Shown piece by piece: positions 55,733 through 64,000 of a stretch of 64,000 nucleotides of DNA; position 1 is the stretch's first letter; each line of letters begins with the position of its first letter. Position numbers and translations under genes: made by a program. Source of the DNA: CAVUOA01 sp963742955 (lineage in GTDB: Bacteria > Bacteroidota > Ignavibacteria > Tepidaquicellales > OLB5); contig CAVUOA010000008.1 of assembly GCA_963742955.1 (NCBI GenBank), positions 1,178,001-1,242,000 on the forward strand, given 5' to 3'. The notes under the pieces were generated by a model. That model was not told the origin of the DNA. It saw nothing but the letters and a program-made list of their open reading frames with translations, and made no database searches.

Positions 55733-56592
55733 ATGAATGAAGAAATAATAAATAATCTTGAAGCATTAGGATATACAAATTATGAGTCACAGAGTATTCT
55801 ATGCCCTCTTTACCGGGAACAACATGACAACAACTGAGATTGCCAAGGCTGCCGGAATTCCGCGTTCATCTGCATATGAGATATTAAAAGAATTTACAAA
55901 GCAGGGTATTTGCAACGAAATAGAAACAAGCTCCGTAGTGCGCTACCAGCTTATTGACCCGCAGGTTGTTGAAGATAAAATTGAAAAGGAAATTCACGAT
56001 ACATACAAATCTAAAATTTCAAAATTAAAAACTTCCTTCGAAAAGCTTGAACCCCTGTTCAGCAATAATGAAGCTAAAACAGAGAAAGTAGATGTAGAGC
56101 TTATAAGAGGCTTTAATAAGCACAGAGATATGAAGTTTTTGAATCTTCTGCAATCAACAGAAAAAGAGATGCTGCTGATGAATAAGCTAGAGGGAAGAAT
56201 ATCTGAAGAAATTAACGAAGTTGGTAAAAAATCTGTGCATGAGCGGCGGAACGGTAAAATCAATTTATGAAGCGAGCCTTAATTTTAAAATTAAGATTAA
56301 AGATGAATGGAAAAATGTAACACCGGAAGGGCTTATTAAATTATGCAGGGGCTTTGAAGAACAGGGAGAGCAGGTAAGGCTCTCCGAAAACGTTTTCCAG
56401 AACATGGCAATTTTCGACAGGAAAGTAGTATTTGTAAGCATGGTCGATAACTCAATACCGCTGTACAACCGTTCTGATATTATTATTCACAATGAAAATT
56501 ATGCTCAATCAATGGTCGAGTATTTTAATTCATGCTGGGATAAAGCCAATTCAATTGAAGAATTCGAAAAGAAAAAGGGAACCAAAATATAA
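55733..56592 (+). CDS. TrmB-family transcriptional regulator, frameshifted
   Basis: The ATG at 55733 starts MNEEIINNLEALGYTNYES, the typical TrmB beginning; a shift near 55783 leads to FYALFTGNNMTTTEIAKAAG and IPRSSAYEILKEFTKQGIC, the winged helix. A coiled helix follows (YKSKISKLKTSFEKLEPLF). A second shift near 56235 leads to the C-terminal effector part at 56221-56592. About 285 residues when repaired. It is divergent from the carotenoid operon, which makes it the best local candidate regulator; the inverted repeat at 55704 may be its site. That link is inference. Confidence 0.65.
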
Positions 56593-56608
56593 TATAAAAA
56601 ATAAAGGG

Positions 56609-58591
56609 ATGAGAGAATTAAACAAAATCAAACTGCTCTGTGTTTTATGCTGCGTCTTTATTGTGCTGAACCTCAAGACATACAGCCAGCCGGTTTATGA
56701 CTGGGCAGGGCTTGGTAATGCCGGCTCCGGCTTCGGAACAAACGGAGAGGTAAATGCAATTGTCCAATTTAACGGGGATATTGTAGCTGCAGGCAGCTTC
56801 AGTTATGCCGGCGGTATTGGCGTTTCAAACATTGCTTCCTGGAACGGTTCGTCCTGGCATGCACTTGGTCAGGGTTTAAACGATACCGTCTATTCTCTTG
56901 TTGTTTATAACGGGTATCTGTATGCCGGCGGATATTTTACACAAGCCGGCGGTTTACCCGCAAACCATATAGCCAAGTGGAACGGCTCAGTATGGGAATC
57001 TGTGGGAACAGGACTTAATAACGATGTTTATGCGCTGACTGTTTTTAATTCCAGGCTTATAATGGCCGGAAAATTCAATACATACGGTGAGAATATTTGC
57101 GCGTATGACGGTAATACATGGTATCAGCTTGGTACCGGTACAGATGATGACGTTTATGCGCTGACGATTTACAACGGTAATCTTATAGCCGGCGGTAAAT
57201 TTGAACATGCTGGCGGAAATCCGGCAAGCAAAATTGCCAAATGGAACGGCTCTGTGTGGACTGCTTTAAGTACCAATACGGATGACAGAATTCATGCGCT
57301 GGGCGTTTATGGTTCTTATCTTGTTGCCGGCGGAAGGTTTTCAACTATCGGCGGGGTTAGCGCAAGTTATGTTGCTCAATATAACGGTTCTGTGTGGTCT
57401 GCAATCGGCGGAGGCGTTGATGACAGAGTTTATGCAATAGCTTCCCTTCGCGGAAATCTTATCGTAGCAGGTCAGTTCCGCTTCGCTGGAGGTACACTGT
57501 ATGCAGACAGAATTGCACAGTGGGACGGTTCATCATGGTCAAGGCTTATAACAGGTGTAAATAATAAAGCCAACACTCTTTTTGTTGTTGACTCCAGTCT
57601 ATATGCTGGCGGTGAGTTTATAACAGCAGGGGGAAAGGTTGTTAACAGGATAGGGCTTTACAGCAACCAGAATCTGAGAGATGTTTCGGGTGTGGTAAGG
57701 TTTGCCAATGACAGCCAGCTTGTAACGACAGGCAAAGTAAGGGCTTACAGAATGGACCTCAACAGCAGAGAACTGATTCTTGAAGATTCTGCATCTATTA
57801 TAAACGGGCAGTATGACCTTCCCAAAGTGAGGATGGATTCATTATTTATTATTTCCTTCCCGGATGATGAACTTCAGGATTTTGTACCCACATACCACCC
57901 GTCAACGATAGATTGGGCAAGCGCAGTAAAGGTTTACCCGGTAACAAACCTTACCAACGTTAATATAAATGTTTTCAGAATTACACCGGGCCCGCAAAGT
58001 CCGAATCCTGCAGTTTCAGTCGGGGGATATGTGTATTTGAATTATCTTCCGCCGTTTAATCCGCCGCAGCCGCTTCCTTTCAAAAGCAGCTCAATTGTTT
58101 ATGTTAAATCGGGAAATGATTATAAGAAATTCGGAGTCAGTACTGATCTTGAACAATACTCGATTCCAAATCTCTCTCCGGGAAGTTATGAAGTATATGT
58201 AAACAGAATCGGCTATACAAGCGGCATGAGAAATATAGTGGTTGGAACAGTCAATGTAGACACAATCAATTTTACACTTGATACAATCAGCCTCATTGGT
58301 ATAAAAAACATTGGTTCCGAAGTACCGAAAGATTTTGTTCTGAAACAGAACTTTCCTAACCCGTTTAACCCGTCAACAAAAATTCAGTTTGCGATGGCAA
58401 AAACCGGATTTGCAAGACTAAGCATATTTAACATACTGGGGCAGGAAGTGCAGGTTTTGGTTAACGAAGAGCTTAAATCAGGTGAATATGAAGTTACTTT
58501 CAATGCACTGAAACTATCGAGCGGAATATATTTCTACAGGCTTACAACAGATAATTTTTCTGAAACCAGAAAAATGGTTCTTGTAAAATAA
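56609..58591 (+). CDS. Secreted seven-repeat beta-propeller with T9SS sorting domain
   Basis: I chose the ATG at 56609 because a signal peptide follows (LCVLCCVFIVLNLKTYS); the longer frame from 56492 would overlap the regulator. The protein has 660 residues. Residues 30-330 hold seven repeats of about 40 residues (pattern VYAL-x-VYNG-x-L-x-AGG-x-F...IA-x-WNGS-x-W), probably one seven-bladed propeller. Two Ig- or carboxypeptidase-regulatory-like domains follow. The C-terminus is a type IX sorting domain (VLKQNFPNPFNPSTKIQF...SSGIYFYRL). It should be exported and anchored or released at the cell surface. Ligand unknown. Confidence 0.85.
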   Translation: MRELNKIKLLCVLCCVFIVLNLKTYSQPVYDWAGLGNAGSGFGTNGEVNAIVQFNGDIVAAGSFSYAGGIGVSNIASWNGSSWHALGQGLNDTVYSLVVYNGYLYAGGYFTQAGGLPANHIAKWNGSVWESVGTGLNNDVYALTVFNSRLIMAGKFNTYGENICAYDGNTWYQLGTGTDDDVYALTIYNGNLIAGGKFEHAGGNPASKIAKWNGSVWTALSTNTDDRIHALGVYGSYLVAGGRFSTIGGVSASYVAQYNGSVWSAIGGGVDDRVYAIASLRGNLIVAGQFRFAGGTLYADRIAQWDGSSWSRLITGVNNKANTLFVVDSSLYAGGEFITAGGKVVNRIGLYSNQNLRDVSGVVRFANDSQLVTTGKVRAYRMDLNSRELILEDSASIINGQYDLPKVRMDSLFIISFPDDELQDFVPTYHPSTIDWASAVKVYPVTNLTNVNINVFRITPGPQSPNPAVSVGGYVYLNYLPPFNPPQPLPFKSSSIVYVKSGNDYKKFGVSTDLEQYSIPNLSPGSYEVYVNRIGYTSGMRNIVVGTVNVDTINFTLDTISLIGIKNIGSEVPKDFVLKQNFPNPFNPSTKIQFAMAKTGFARLSIFNILGQEVQVLVNEELKSGEYEVTFNALKLSSGIYFYRLTTDNFSETRKMVLVK

Positions 58592-58805
58592 ATATATGCT
58601 CTTTATGAAAAAGGAAGAAGAAAATAATAGTGATGTTTGAATACCAGTGGGTTTTTACACCGGAATCAGAATCAATTGAAGGAGATGCAAGGTATAAGGA
58701 TTTTTTAAAAAGGATGTATTTGCAAAATATTCATACTTCATTAATCTTAAAAAAAGATAAAAAGTGTTTAAAAGCAAATTATAAAATAAAATGAAAGGGA
58801 AAAAA

Positions 58806-59529
58806 ATGAATTCAATCAGATTAGACATCACAAAAGCTGTTCTTCTTATTGGTTTGCTGTTACTTCTTCTGTTATACCTAATGGGCTGCGGAGATGCCGG
58901 CAGTAGTCTCTCCTGTAAATACAACAACAGGCAATGACAATGTTTCTGTAAGCCTTATGGGCGATAATAATGCTTTTGATGACCCTGCGGACCAGATTGT
59001 TATTACCGATGCAAAAGCATTGATTAGTGAAGTAGAGTTTGAACTCGAAGGAACCGAAACGGAACATGAAATTCACATAGACCCGGTAGTTGTACATTTA
59101 AACAATACGGGTTCCGTTGAAGTATTCACAACCGGAAAAATTCCTGCGGGTGTTTATGACAAAGTGAAATTCCAGCTTCACAAACCGGAGGATAACGAAA
59201 CTCCGCCCGACCCCGAGTTTAAAGAAGGCACGAGCGGTAACCAGAGATATTCGTTTATAATTAAGGGAACTATTAACGGGAACAGCTTTATTTACAAGTC
59301 CCGTAAGACTGTTAACCTTGTAATTAATTTCAGTACACCTATTAATCTGCAGCAGGCGGGAATTAACCTTACAATGATTTTCAACTCAAGCCTGTGGTTT
59401 AAAAACGGAAACGCGGTAATAGACCCGCGTAATCCTTCGAATGAAAATCAGATAGACGATAATTTAAAGAATTCATTTAAAAGAGCATTCAGGGATGATG
59501 ACAAAGATGGACATCCTGATGATAACTAA
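58806..59529 (+). CDS. DUF4382-like lipoprotein, copy 1, frameshifted
   Basis: The ATG at 58806 (MNSIRLDITKAVLLIGLL) starts a lipoprotein signal ending in YLMGC; one shift near 58900 joins it to the frame 58894-59529. The mature domain has VITDAKALISEVEFELEG, KIPAGVYDKVKFQLHKPED and RYSFIIKGTINGNSFIYK, resembling DUF4382. The C-terminus RDDDKDGHPDD looks like a calcium-binding DxDxDG loop. It is the paralogue of the gene at 59732-60427. Function unknown; a surface location is likely. Confidence 0.6.
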
Positions 59530-59731
59530 AAGGATTAATTAACAATAAAAAAACTAATAAAGAAAATAAATCAGATGGCCCGGGTTATAAAATACAAAAC
59601 GGATAATAGCTTGAATTCTGCAATTTTGGTTCCTTCACCCTTTATTTTTGCAGGAGCAGTATTAGTTCGTTTGCCCGGGCAAATCTGAGATTTTATAAAT
59701 TGATTTTTCCCGATAAAACATTAAGTATTAA
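59530..59731. other. Gap between the two DUF4382-like genes with a palindrome
   Basis: This 202-bp region has no gene. It contains TTTGCCCGGGCAAA, a perfect 14-bp palindrome at 59670-59683, about 50 bp before the second gene, and another GCCCGGG at about 59579. Both could be protein-binding sites. Confidence 0.4.
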
Positions 59732-60427
59732 ATGAAATTAATTAAAAAATATTTGTTTCGGCTGCTGTTTAGATTATCTGTTCTGTCATTGGTTGTATAC
59801 ATTACAGGCTGTGATGCAGGGGGTGGTATTACGATTCCCAGCGGCGCTACAAGCCTTACTGTCAGTCTAAAATCAGATGACGGTGTTACAGATGCCAGTT
59901 TGGTTATCACCGAAGCTAAAGCGCTTATTGCAAATGTTGAGTTTGAAAAACAATCCGACGGTAAAAACCAGCTTCACCAGCCGGGACCTTTTGTAACGAA
60001 TTTTAATCTTACAGGCGCATTAGGAGATATGGGTACACAGTACATCGTTAGAGATAATTATACGAAAATAAAATTTCAGCTCCACAAGCCGGAGGAAACC
60101 GAAACTCCGACTGACCCCGAGTTCAAAGACGGCACAGGCATTAACCAGAGATACTCTTTCATTATTAAAGGTACCTACAACGGGAGCGCTTTTGTGTACA
60201 AGTGCAAACAGGCTGAAAACATTATTATAAACCTCGATAAAGTTGAAAATATAAACTTAAAAACCGATAACATTACAGTTGTATTTAATAAGCTAAAATG
60301 GTTTAAAAACGGTTCTGCTGATTTAAACCCCAATGACCCGCTGAATGAAAGCATAATTGATAATAATATTAAGAATTCGTTTTTAAAAGCATTCAGGGAT
60401 GATAATAAAGACGGGGTGCCGGATTAA
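59732..60427 (+). CDS. DUF4382-like lipoprotein, copy 2
   Basis: The protein has 231 residues and is intact. The lipoprotein signal ends LSLVVYITGC (Cys about residue 28). The domain repeats the pattern of copy 1: VITEAKALIANVEFEKQS, YTKIKFQLHKPEETETPTDP, and RYSFIIKGTYNGSAFVYKCK, and the end is FRDDNKDGVPD, again a DxDxDG-like loop. In copy 1 the equivalent charged stretch is HKPEDNETPPDPEF. The two genes look like a recent tandem duplication. I know no function; DUF4382 proteins are generally extracytoplasmic. Confidence 0.68.
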   Translation: MKLIKKYLFRLLFRLSVLSLVVYITGCDAGGGITIPSGATSLTVSLKSDDGVTDASLVITEAKALIANVEFEKQSDGKNQLHQPGPFVTNFNLTGALGDMGTQYIVRDNYTKIKFQLHKPEETETPTDPEFKDGTGINQRYSFIIKGTYNGSAFVYKCKQAENIIINLDKVENINLKTDNITVVFNKLKWFKNGSADLNPNDPLNESIIDNNIKNSFLKAFRDDNKDGVPD

Positions 60428-60483
60428 GATTTTTTGTAATGCACCTCCAATAACCTCCATATATCTCCTGTAATGTTGCTCAG

Positions 60484-60523
60484 GGGGCAGGGCAGTTGGG
60501 TTTCTGCTCTGCCCCTTTTTATT
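60484..60523 (+). terminator. Intrinsic terminator after DUF4382-like copy 2
   Basis: A GGGGCAG...GCAG stem pairs with CTGC...CTGCCCC, followed by five T. It lies about 55 bp after the stop. Confidence 0.78.
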
Positions 60524-60597
60524 TCCTAACATTTGATTGCGGAGCTTCGTATTTTCTCACCAAACTTAGTTTTAACAATCCTTTAGAAATTTTGATT

Positions 60598-61383
60598 ATG
60601 AAGATTTCATTATATTTTCTGCTCATAATTATGCTCGGCCCGGCATTGTTTTCACAATCTTCCCGTGACTTTTCAAAATATTTTGACGAATACAATGTTA
60701 AAGGTTCATTTATGCTTTATGATAAGAACAAAGACGAATATATTTATTACGATTCCGTTCGCTGTTATACAAGGTTTATACCCGCTTCCACGTTTAAGGT
60801 ATTTAACTCACTTGTTTCGCTTGAAACAGGGGCGGTTGCTGATGAGAACGAGATAATTAAATGGGATGGTATAAAACGAAGCTATGCAATGTGGAACCAG
60901 GATTTAAATATGCGCCGGGCAATAAAATATTCAGCTGTGTGGTTTTACCAGGAGATGGCAAGAAGAGTCGGGCAGGAACGCATGCAGCATTATATTGATA
61001 CAGTTGGTTACGGCAACAGGGATATTTCGGGAGGAGTTGACCGTTTTTGGCTGGACGGGGGATTAAGAATTTCACAATCAGAACAGATTGAGTTTTTGAA
61101 AAGGCTTTATAATAACACTTTGCCGTTTTCTGAGCGTTCGATGAACATAGTTAAAGATATTATGCTTAACGAAGATACACTCGGCTATAAGCTCCGCGCG
61201 AAATCAGGGTGGGCTGTAAGAACAGAAATTGATATCGGCTGGTGGGTAGGCTGGGTTGAAAAAGGAGACGATGTTTATTTCTTCGCAACTAATATTGAAA
61301 GTGAAAACCCCGCTGACAATTTCCCTGAAGCAAGAATAGTAATAACAAGAAGGATTTTGAAAGAATTGGAAGTCCTTCAATAA
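60598..61383 (+). CDS. Class D (OXA-type) beta-lactamase
   Basis: The start at 60598 gives a signal peptide (MKISLYFLLIIMLGPALFSQ) and 261 residues, the OXA size; the longer frame from 60496 overlaps the terminator. Active-site motifs are in order: RFIPASTFKVFNSL (Ser-x-x-Lys, whose Lys is carboxylated in the family), KYSAVWFYQEMAR (Ser-x-Val), TVGYGNRDISGG (Tyr-Gly-Asn), FWLDGGLRIS and LRAKSGWAVR (Lys-Ser-Gly), then GWWVGWVEKGDD. All catalytic residues are present, so an active periplasmic serine beta-lactamase is expected. No mobile element is next to it, so it looks chromosomal. Confidence 0.88.
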   Translation: MKISLYFLLIIMLGPALFSQSSRDFSKYFDEYNVKGSFMLYDKNKDEYIYYDSVRCYTRFIPASTFKVFNSLVSLETGAVADENEIIKWDGIKRSYAMWNQDLNMRRAIKYSAVWFYQEMARRVGQERMQHYIDTVGYGNRDISGGVDRFWLDGGLRISQSEQIEFLKRLYNNTLPFSERSMNIVKDIMLNEDTLGYKLRAKSGWAVRTEIDIGWWVGWVEKGDDVYFFATNIESENPADNFPEARIVITRRILKELEVLQ

Positions 61384-61432
61384 TACGAAAAGACTTATTT
61401 TATAAATTTTAAAATCTAAGAAGGAGTATATA

Positions 61433-62143
61433 ATGTTAATTAAACTCGGTAAACTTATCTTATACCTTTTTCTGTTTTTCCTGTGCTTCAATGGTTCGCT
61501 TTCACATTCTCAGGACAGCTCGTCTACCGTGACAAAGCATATGCAAAGTCTTATTACACCATTATTGGCTATTGAGTATCTTAAAGAAGGAAATAAAAGG
61601 TTTACAGACGGCAAGCCTTTAAGCAGGGATTTTTTGAAGCAGGTAAAAGAAACTTCAACGGGACAGTTTCCGTATGCTACAATTTTAAGCTGCATGGATT
61701 CAAGAACTCCATCAGAGATTATATTTGACCTGGGGCTGGGAGATATTTTTAATATAAGAATAGCCGGAAATATTGCTGACGATGATATTCTGGGCAGTAT
61801 GGAATATGCCAGCAAAGTGGTTGGTTCAAAATTAATTCTTGTTATGGGGCATACCGATTGCGGGGCAATTAAAGGCGCGGTTGATGACGTTCAGCTCGGT
61901 ATGCTGACCGGGCTGCTTGAAAAAATAAAACCGGCAATTAATGCCGTGGAAACTGACGGGGAAAGAAATTCAGCCAATAAAGTATTTGTTGAAATGGTTA
62001 CAAGGGAAAACGTTCTTAATACAATTAAATTAATCAGGGATAGAAGTACCATTCTTAAAGAAATGGAAGATAAAGGGGAGCTGAAGATTATAGGCGCATT
62101 ATATGATACTTCAACCGGGGTGGTTGAGTTTTTTGAGAATTGA
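61433..62143 (+). CDS. Beta-class carbonic anhydrase with signal peptide
   Basis: The protein has 236 residues. A signal peptide (LILYLFLFFLCFNGSLSHSQ) precedes the beta-CA domain: YLKEGNKRFTDGKPL, ATILSCMDSRTPSEIIF with zinc-ligand Cys and Asp-Arg pair, FNIRIAGNIADDDILGSMEY and LILVMGHTDCGAIKGAVDD with the His and Cys zinc ligands. It hydrates CO2 to bicarbonate. The signal peptide puts it in the periplasm, which is less common for this class. The ribosome-binding site AAGGAG lies before the ATG. It is 49 bp after the beta-lactamase gene. Confidence 0.9.
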   Translation: MLIKLGKLILYLFLFFLCFNGSLSHSQDSSSTVTKHMQSLITPLLAIEYLKEGNKRFTDGKPLSRDFLKQVKETSTGQFPYATILSCMDSRTPSEIIFDLGLGDIFNIRIAGNIADDDILGSMEYASKVVGSKLILVMGHTDCGAIKGAVDDVQLGMLTGLLEKIKPAINAVETDGERNSANKVFVEMVTRENVLNTIKLIRDRSTILKEMEDKGELKIIGALYDTSTGVVEFFEN

Positions 62144-62154
62144 ACATAAATAAA

Positions 62155-63052
62155 ATGAAAATACTAATAACAGGAGCAACCGGGTTAATAGGGAAATATC
62201 TTGTCAAAGCATTTTCTGAAAGAGGGGATGAATTATTTATTGTAACCAGAAATGCCGGATCATCGCGTGACAAATTCCCCGGTATAAATAACATTGTTGA
62301 GTGGGACAATTTTAAATTCATTGAATAACACTAAGATTGATGTGTTTATTAACCTTGCCGGCATGAACTTAGATGAAAAAAGATGGAATGACGATGTAAA
62401 AAAGAAAATATACGATTCGAGAATAAACTCAACCCGCAGAATCGTTGAGTTGGCTGCGTCTATGACTCAAAAACCCGAAGTTCTAATCAATACCTCAGGA
62501 GTTGATTATTACGGCGATACAGGCGATAAAAATATTTACGAAGACTATCCTCCGGCTGATTTATTTATTTCTAAAGTTGTATGCGATTGGGAAGCAGAAG
62601 CACTGAAGGCAGAAAAATACAATGTTCGGGTTGTACTGCTTAGAACCGGATTTGTTATTGCGCCCGATTCAAAAGCGTTTAAAAAAATGGTTCTGCCTTT
62701 CAGGCTCTTTGCAGGCGGTTATGCAGGGAACGGCAAACAGTATTTATCATGGATTCATATAGATGACCTGGTAAATATTTATAGCTATGTTATTGATAAT
62801 AAGAAAATTAACGGAGCAATTAACGCTTCTTCGCCTAACCCGGTAAGGATGAAAACTTTTGCAAAATATATTGGCAATGCTCTGCACAGACCGTGGTTTT
62901 TCCCTGCGCCCGGATTCTTGATGAGGATTTTATTCGGAGAGGTTGCTGACGTTATCATTTCCGGCAGAAGAGCGCTGCCAAAGAAACTGACAGATGCAGG
63001 GTTTAAATTTAAATTTGAAAATGCCGATGATGCGGTAAGATACTGTTTATGA
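62155..63052 (+). CDS. TIGR01777/YfcH-type epimerase-like protein, frameshifted
   Basis: The ATG at 62155 gives MKILITGATGLIGKYLVKAF, an SDR start; one shift near 62325 joins it to the frame 62294-63052, which has FINLAGMNLDEKRWNDDVKK and INTSGVDYYGDTGDKNIYED, the TIGR01777 signatures, then LSWIHIDDLVNIYSYVI and a C-terminal DUF1731-like region ending RALPKKLTDAGFKFKF. The total is near 298 residues, as expected. The enzymes are NAD(P)-binding but without a defined substrate. It converges on the helical-repeat gene with 2 bp between stops. Confidence 0.75.
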
Positions 63053-63054
63053 AT

Positions 63055-64000
63055 TTACTTCTTGCTTACATTTCTTCTCTTAACATCAGAATATTTCTCG
63101 CCTGTAACTTTGCTTTGAGCCCATGAAATAAAATCAAAAAACTCAAAAGTCTGCCTGCTCCTCAGGTCGGTTGACGTTTTCTTTAATCCGTCCAGAAGTT
63201 CTTCAAAGATATTTATTAATTCTTTGTTATCCGTTGCAGCCGGAACTCTTCTTATTGTATTTATAATTAACTCCTCAGCTTTAAACAGGCTTTTACGCTG
63301 TTTTAAAAAACGGAATGTATTTTCCGTTATATACTCCAGGTGGTCAAAATTTCCCAGCTCGTAATGAACCAGCAGGTTATACAGCTTGGCAAAATTGTAA
63401 ACATCGTTTCTCATATTGTCCGCTTCATCCAGCAGTTTGTTTATAAAATGGAGCGCCATATTAAAATCTCCGTCTAAAAAGCAAATATGAGATGAATTAT
63501 ACAGCAATGTTATTTTAAGAGGCTGTCCAATAAAATTTCTATAATGCTTTAAATCAGCTTCAACCTGTTTAACAACATTTCTTCCTTTATCGAGCTCACA
63601 GTTATCTGCGTAAATTATCAGCTCTGTATTTTTAGCTTTCATAAACAGCTCGGTTTCAAGGTCAGGTGAAAGCTTGCCTTTATATTGTTTTCTGGCAGCT
63701 ATAAGCCTGTGCAGGGCGTCACTAATATCTTCTTTGTTTTTGTTGAGGTGAGCCGAAAGCAGGTAATTCATTAATCCCGAAATATAGTTTTTCGGGTTTT
63801 CATCAATAAAGTGCCGGTATTGCTCCTGGACTTTTATTTCTTCCTTAGTTATATCATGCATTGCTGAGAGGTTCTCGTGAGCGATATTGTAAAACAAGTG
63901 TGTGTGGTAATAAAACATTTTTGCCGAAAAACCCATTGCATTATCTGCAGTCTTCATATAAGGGTCAGAAATTATATTTTTCATTTCTTCTTCACGGTTG
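63055..64000 (-). CDS. Helical-repeat (TPR-like) protein, N-terminus cut by the window edge
   Basis: The first Met in the window is at 63984, but the frame is open upstream to 64000 (NREEE before MKNIISD), so the gene probably begins beyond the window; at least 314 residues are seen. The protein is alpha-helical, with paired amphipathic helices such as HICFLDGDFNMALHFINKLL and YNLLVHYELGNFDHLEYITE that resemble TPR units. No catalytic motif or signal peptide is seen. Role unknown. Confidence 0.6.
   Translation of the reverse strand, partial: NREEEMKNIISDPYMKTADNAMGFSAKMFYYHTHLFYNIAHENLSAMHDITKEEIKVQEQYRHFIDENPKNYISGLMNYLLSAHLNKNKEDISDALHRLIAARKQYKGKLSPDLETELFMKAKNTELIIYADNCELDKGRNVVKQVEADLKHYRNFIGQPLKITLLYNSSHICFLDGDFNMALHFINKLLDEADNMRNDVYNFAKLYNLLVHYELGNFDHLEYITENTFRFLKQRKSLFKAEELIINTIRRVPAATDNKELINIFEELLDGLKKTSTDLRSRQTFEFFDFISWAQSKVTGEKYSDVKRRNVSKK

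Noticed and set aside
60496..60597. Upstream extension of the beta-lactamase frame
   Set aside because: It overlaps a terminator hairpin and would push the signal peptide far from the N-terminus; the ATG at 60598 is better.
1..64000. tRNA, rRNA or CRISPR array
   Set aside because: I saw no tRNA cloverleaf consensus, rRNA-like conserved stretch or regularly spaced repeats anywhere in the window.

Overview
The window looks like part of a low-GC genome from the Bacteroidota/Chlorobiota superphylum, most likely Ignavibacteria-like. This is an inference from gene content. A secreted protein ends in a type IX secretion sorting domain with an N-[FY]-P-N-P-F-N-P motif. LptD is of the Bacteroidota type. 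Three upstream regions fit the Bacteroidota promoter pattern (TTG, about 20 nt, TAnnTTTG). Carotenoid genes resemble the Chlorobi cruC/cruD/cruF set. No rRNA, tRNA, CRISPR array, IS element or phage gene was recognised.

Layout. (1) 26-22165, almost all on the minus strand, is a large surface-polysaccharide locus. It has a fused sugar-nucleotidyltransferase/phosphomannomutase-like protein, two tandem O-antigen polymerase/ligase-like genes, GT4, GT2, GT9 and GT39-like glycosyltransferases, two NAD-dependent epimerases, a DegT aminotransferase and two methyltransferases. A plus-strand lipoprotein gene (15017-16051) interrupts it. (2) 22463-23353 is an outer-membrane beta-barrel-like protein. (3) 23701-32560 is the translation/RNA operon nusA-infB-rbfA-truB-ribF-rpsO-pnp. 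It lacks rimP and has a possible attenuator before nusA and a hairpin before pnp. (4) 32826-41494 holds an oligopeptidase B remnant flanked by related palindromic repeats, a sodium:solute symporter, a DUF3298-like protein, a tandem pair of unknown lipoproteins, phosphoglycerate mutase, an HD-domain protein and free methionine-R-sulfoxide reductase. (5) 41583-44983 is lptD and dapF, both frameshifted. (6) 44980-49060 (minus) is a large membrane glycosyltransferase-like protein, a cyclic-nucleotide-binding protein and a histidine kinase. (7) 49206-55480 (minus) is an intact eight-gene carotenoid operon. It encodes phytoene synthase, phytoene desaturase, a split lycopene cyclase, a CruF-like hydratase, an exported SRPBCC protein, a CruC-like glycosyltransferase and a CruD-like acyltransferase. 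A divergent TrmB-like regulator with a strong promoter and an inverted repeat sits next to it. (8) 56609-64000 has a seven-repeat beta-propeller with a T9SS tail, two related lipoproteins, a class D beta-lactamase, an exported beta-carbonic anhydrase, a TIGR01777 epimerase and a helical-repeat protein cut by the window edge.

How the parts fit. Regions 1, 5 and 7 all concern the envelope: sugar activation and polymer assembly, outer-membrane LPS insertion, and a carotenoid predicted to be hydroxylated, glycosylated and acylated. Frameshifts cluster at 0-1, 9-19, 33-35, 37-38, 41-45, 55-56, 58-59 and 62-63 kb, while 19-32.5 and 45-55.5 kb are clean. Because normally essential genes (lptD, dapF) are hit, many of these indels may be sequencing or assembly errors. 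The oligopeptidase B gene, with many breaks between clean neighbours, looks more like real decay.
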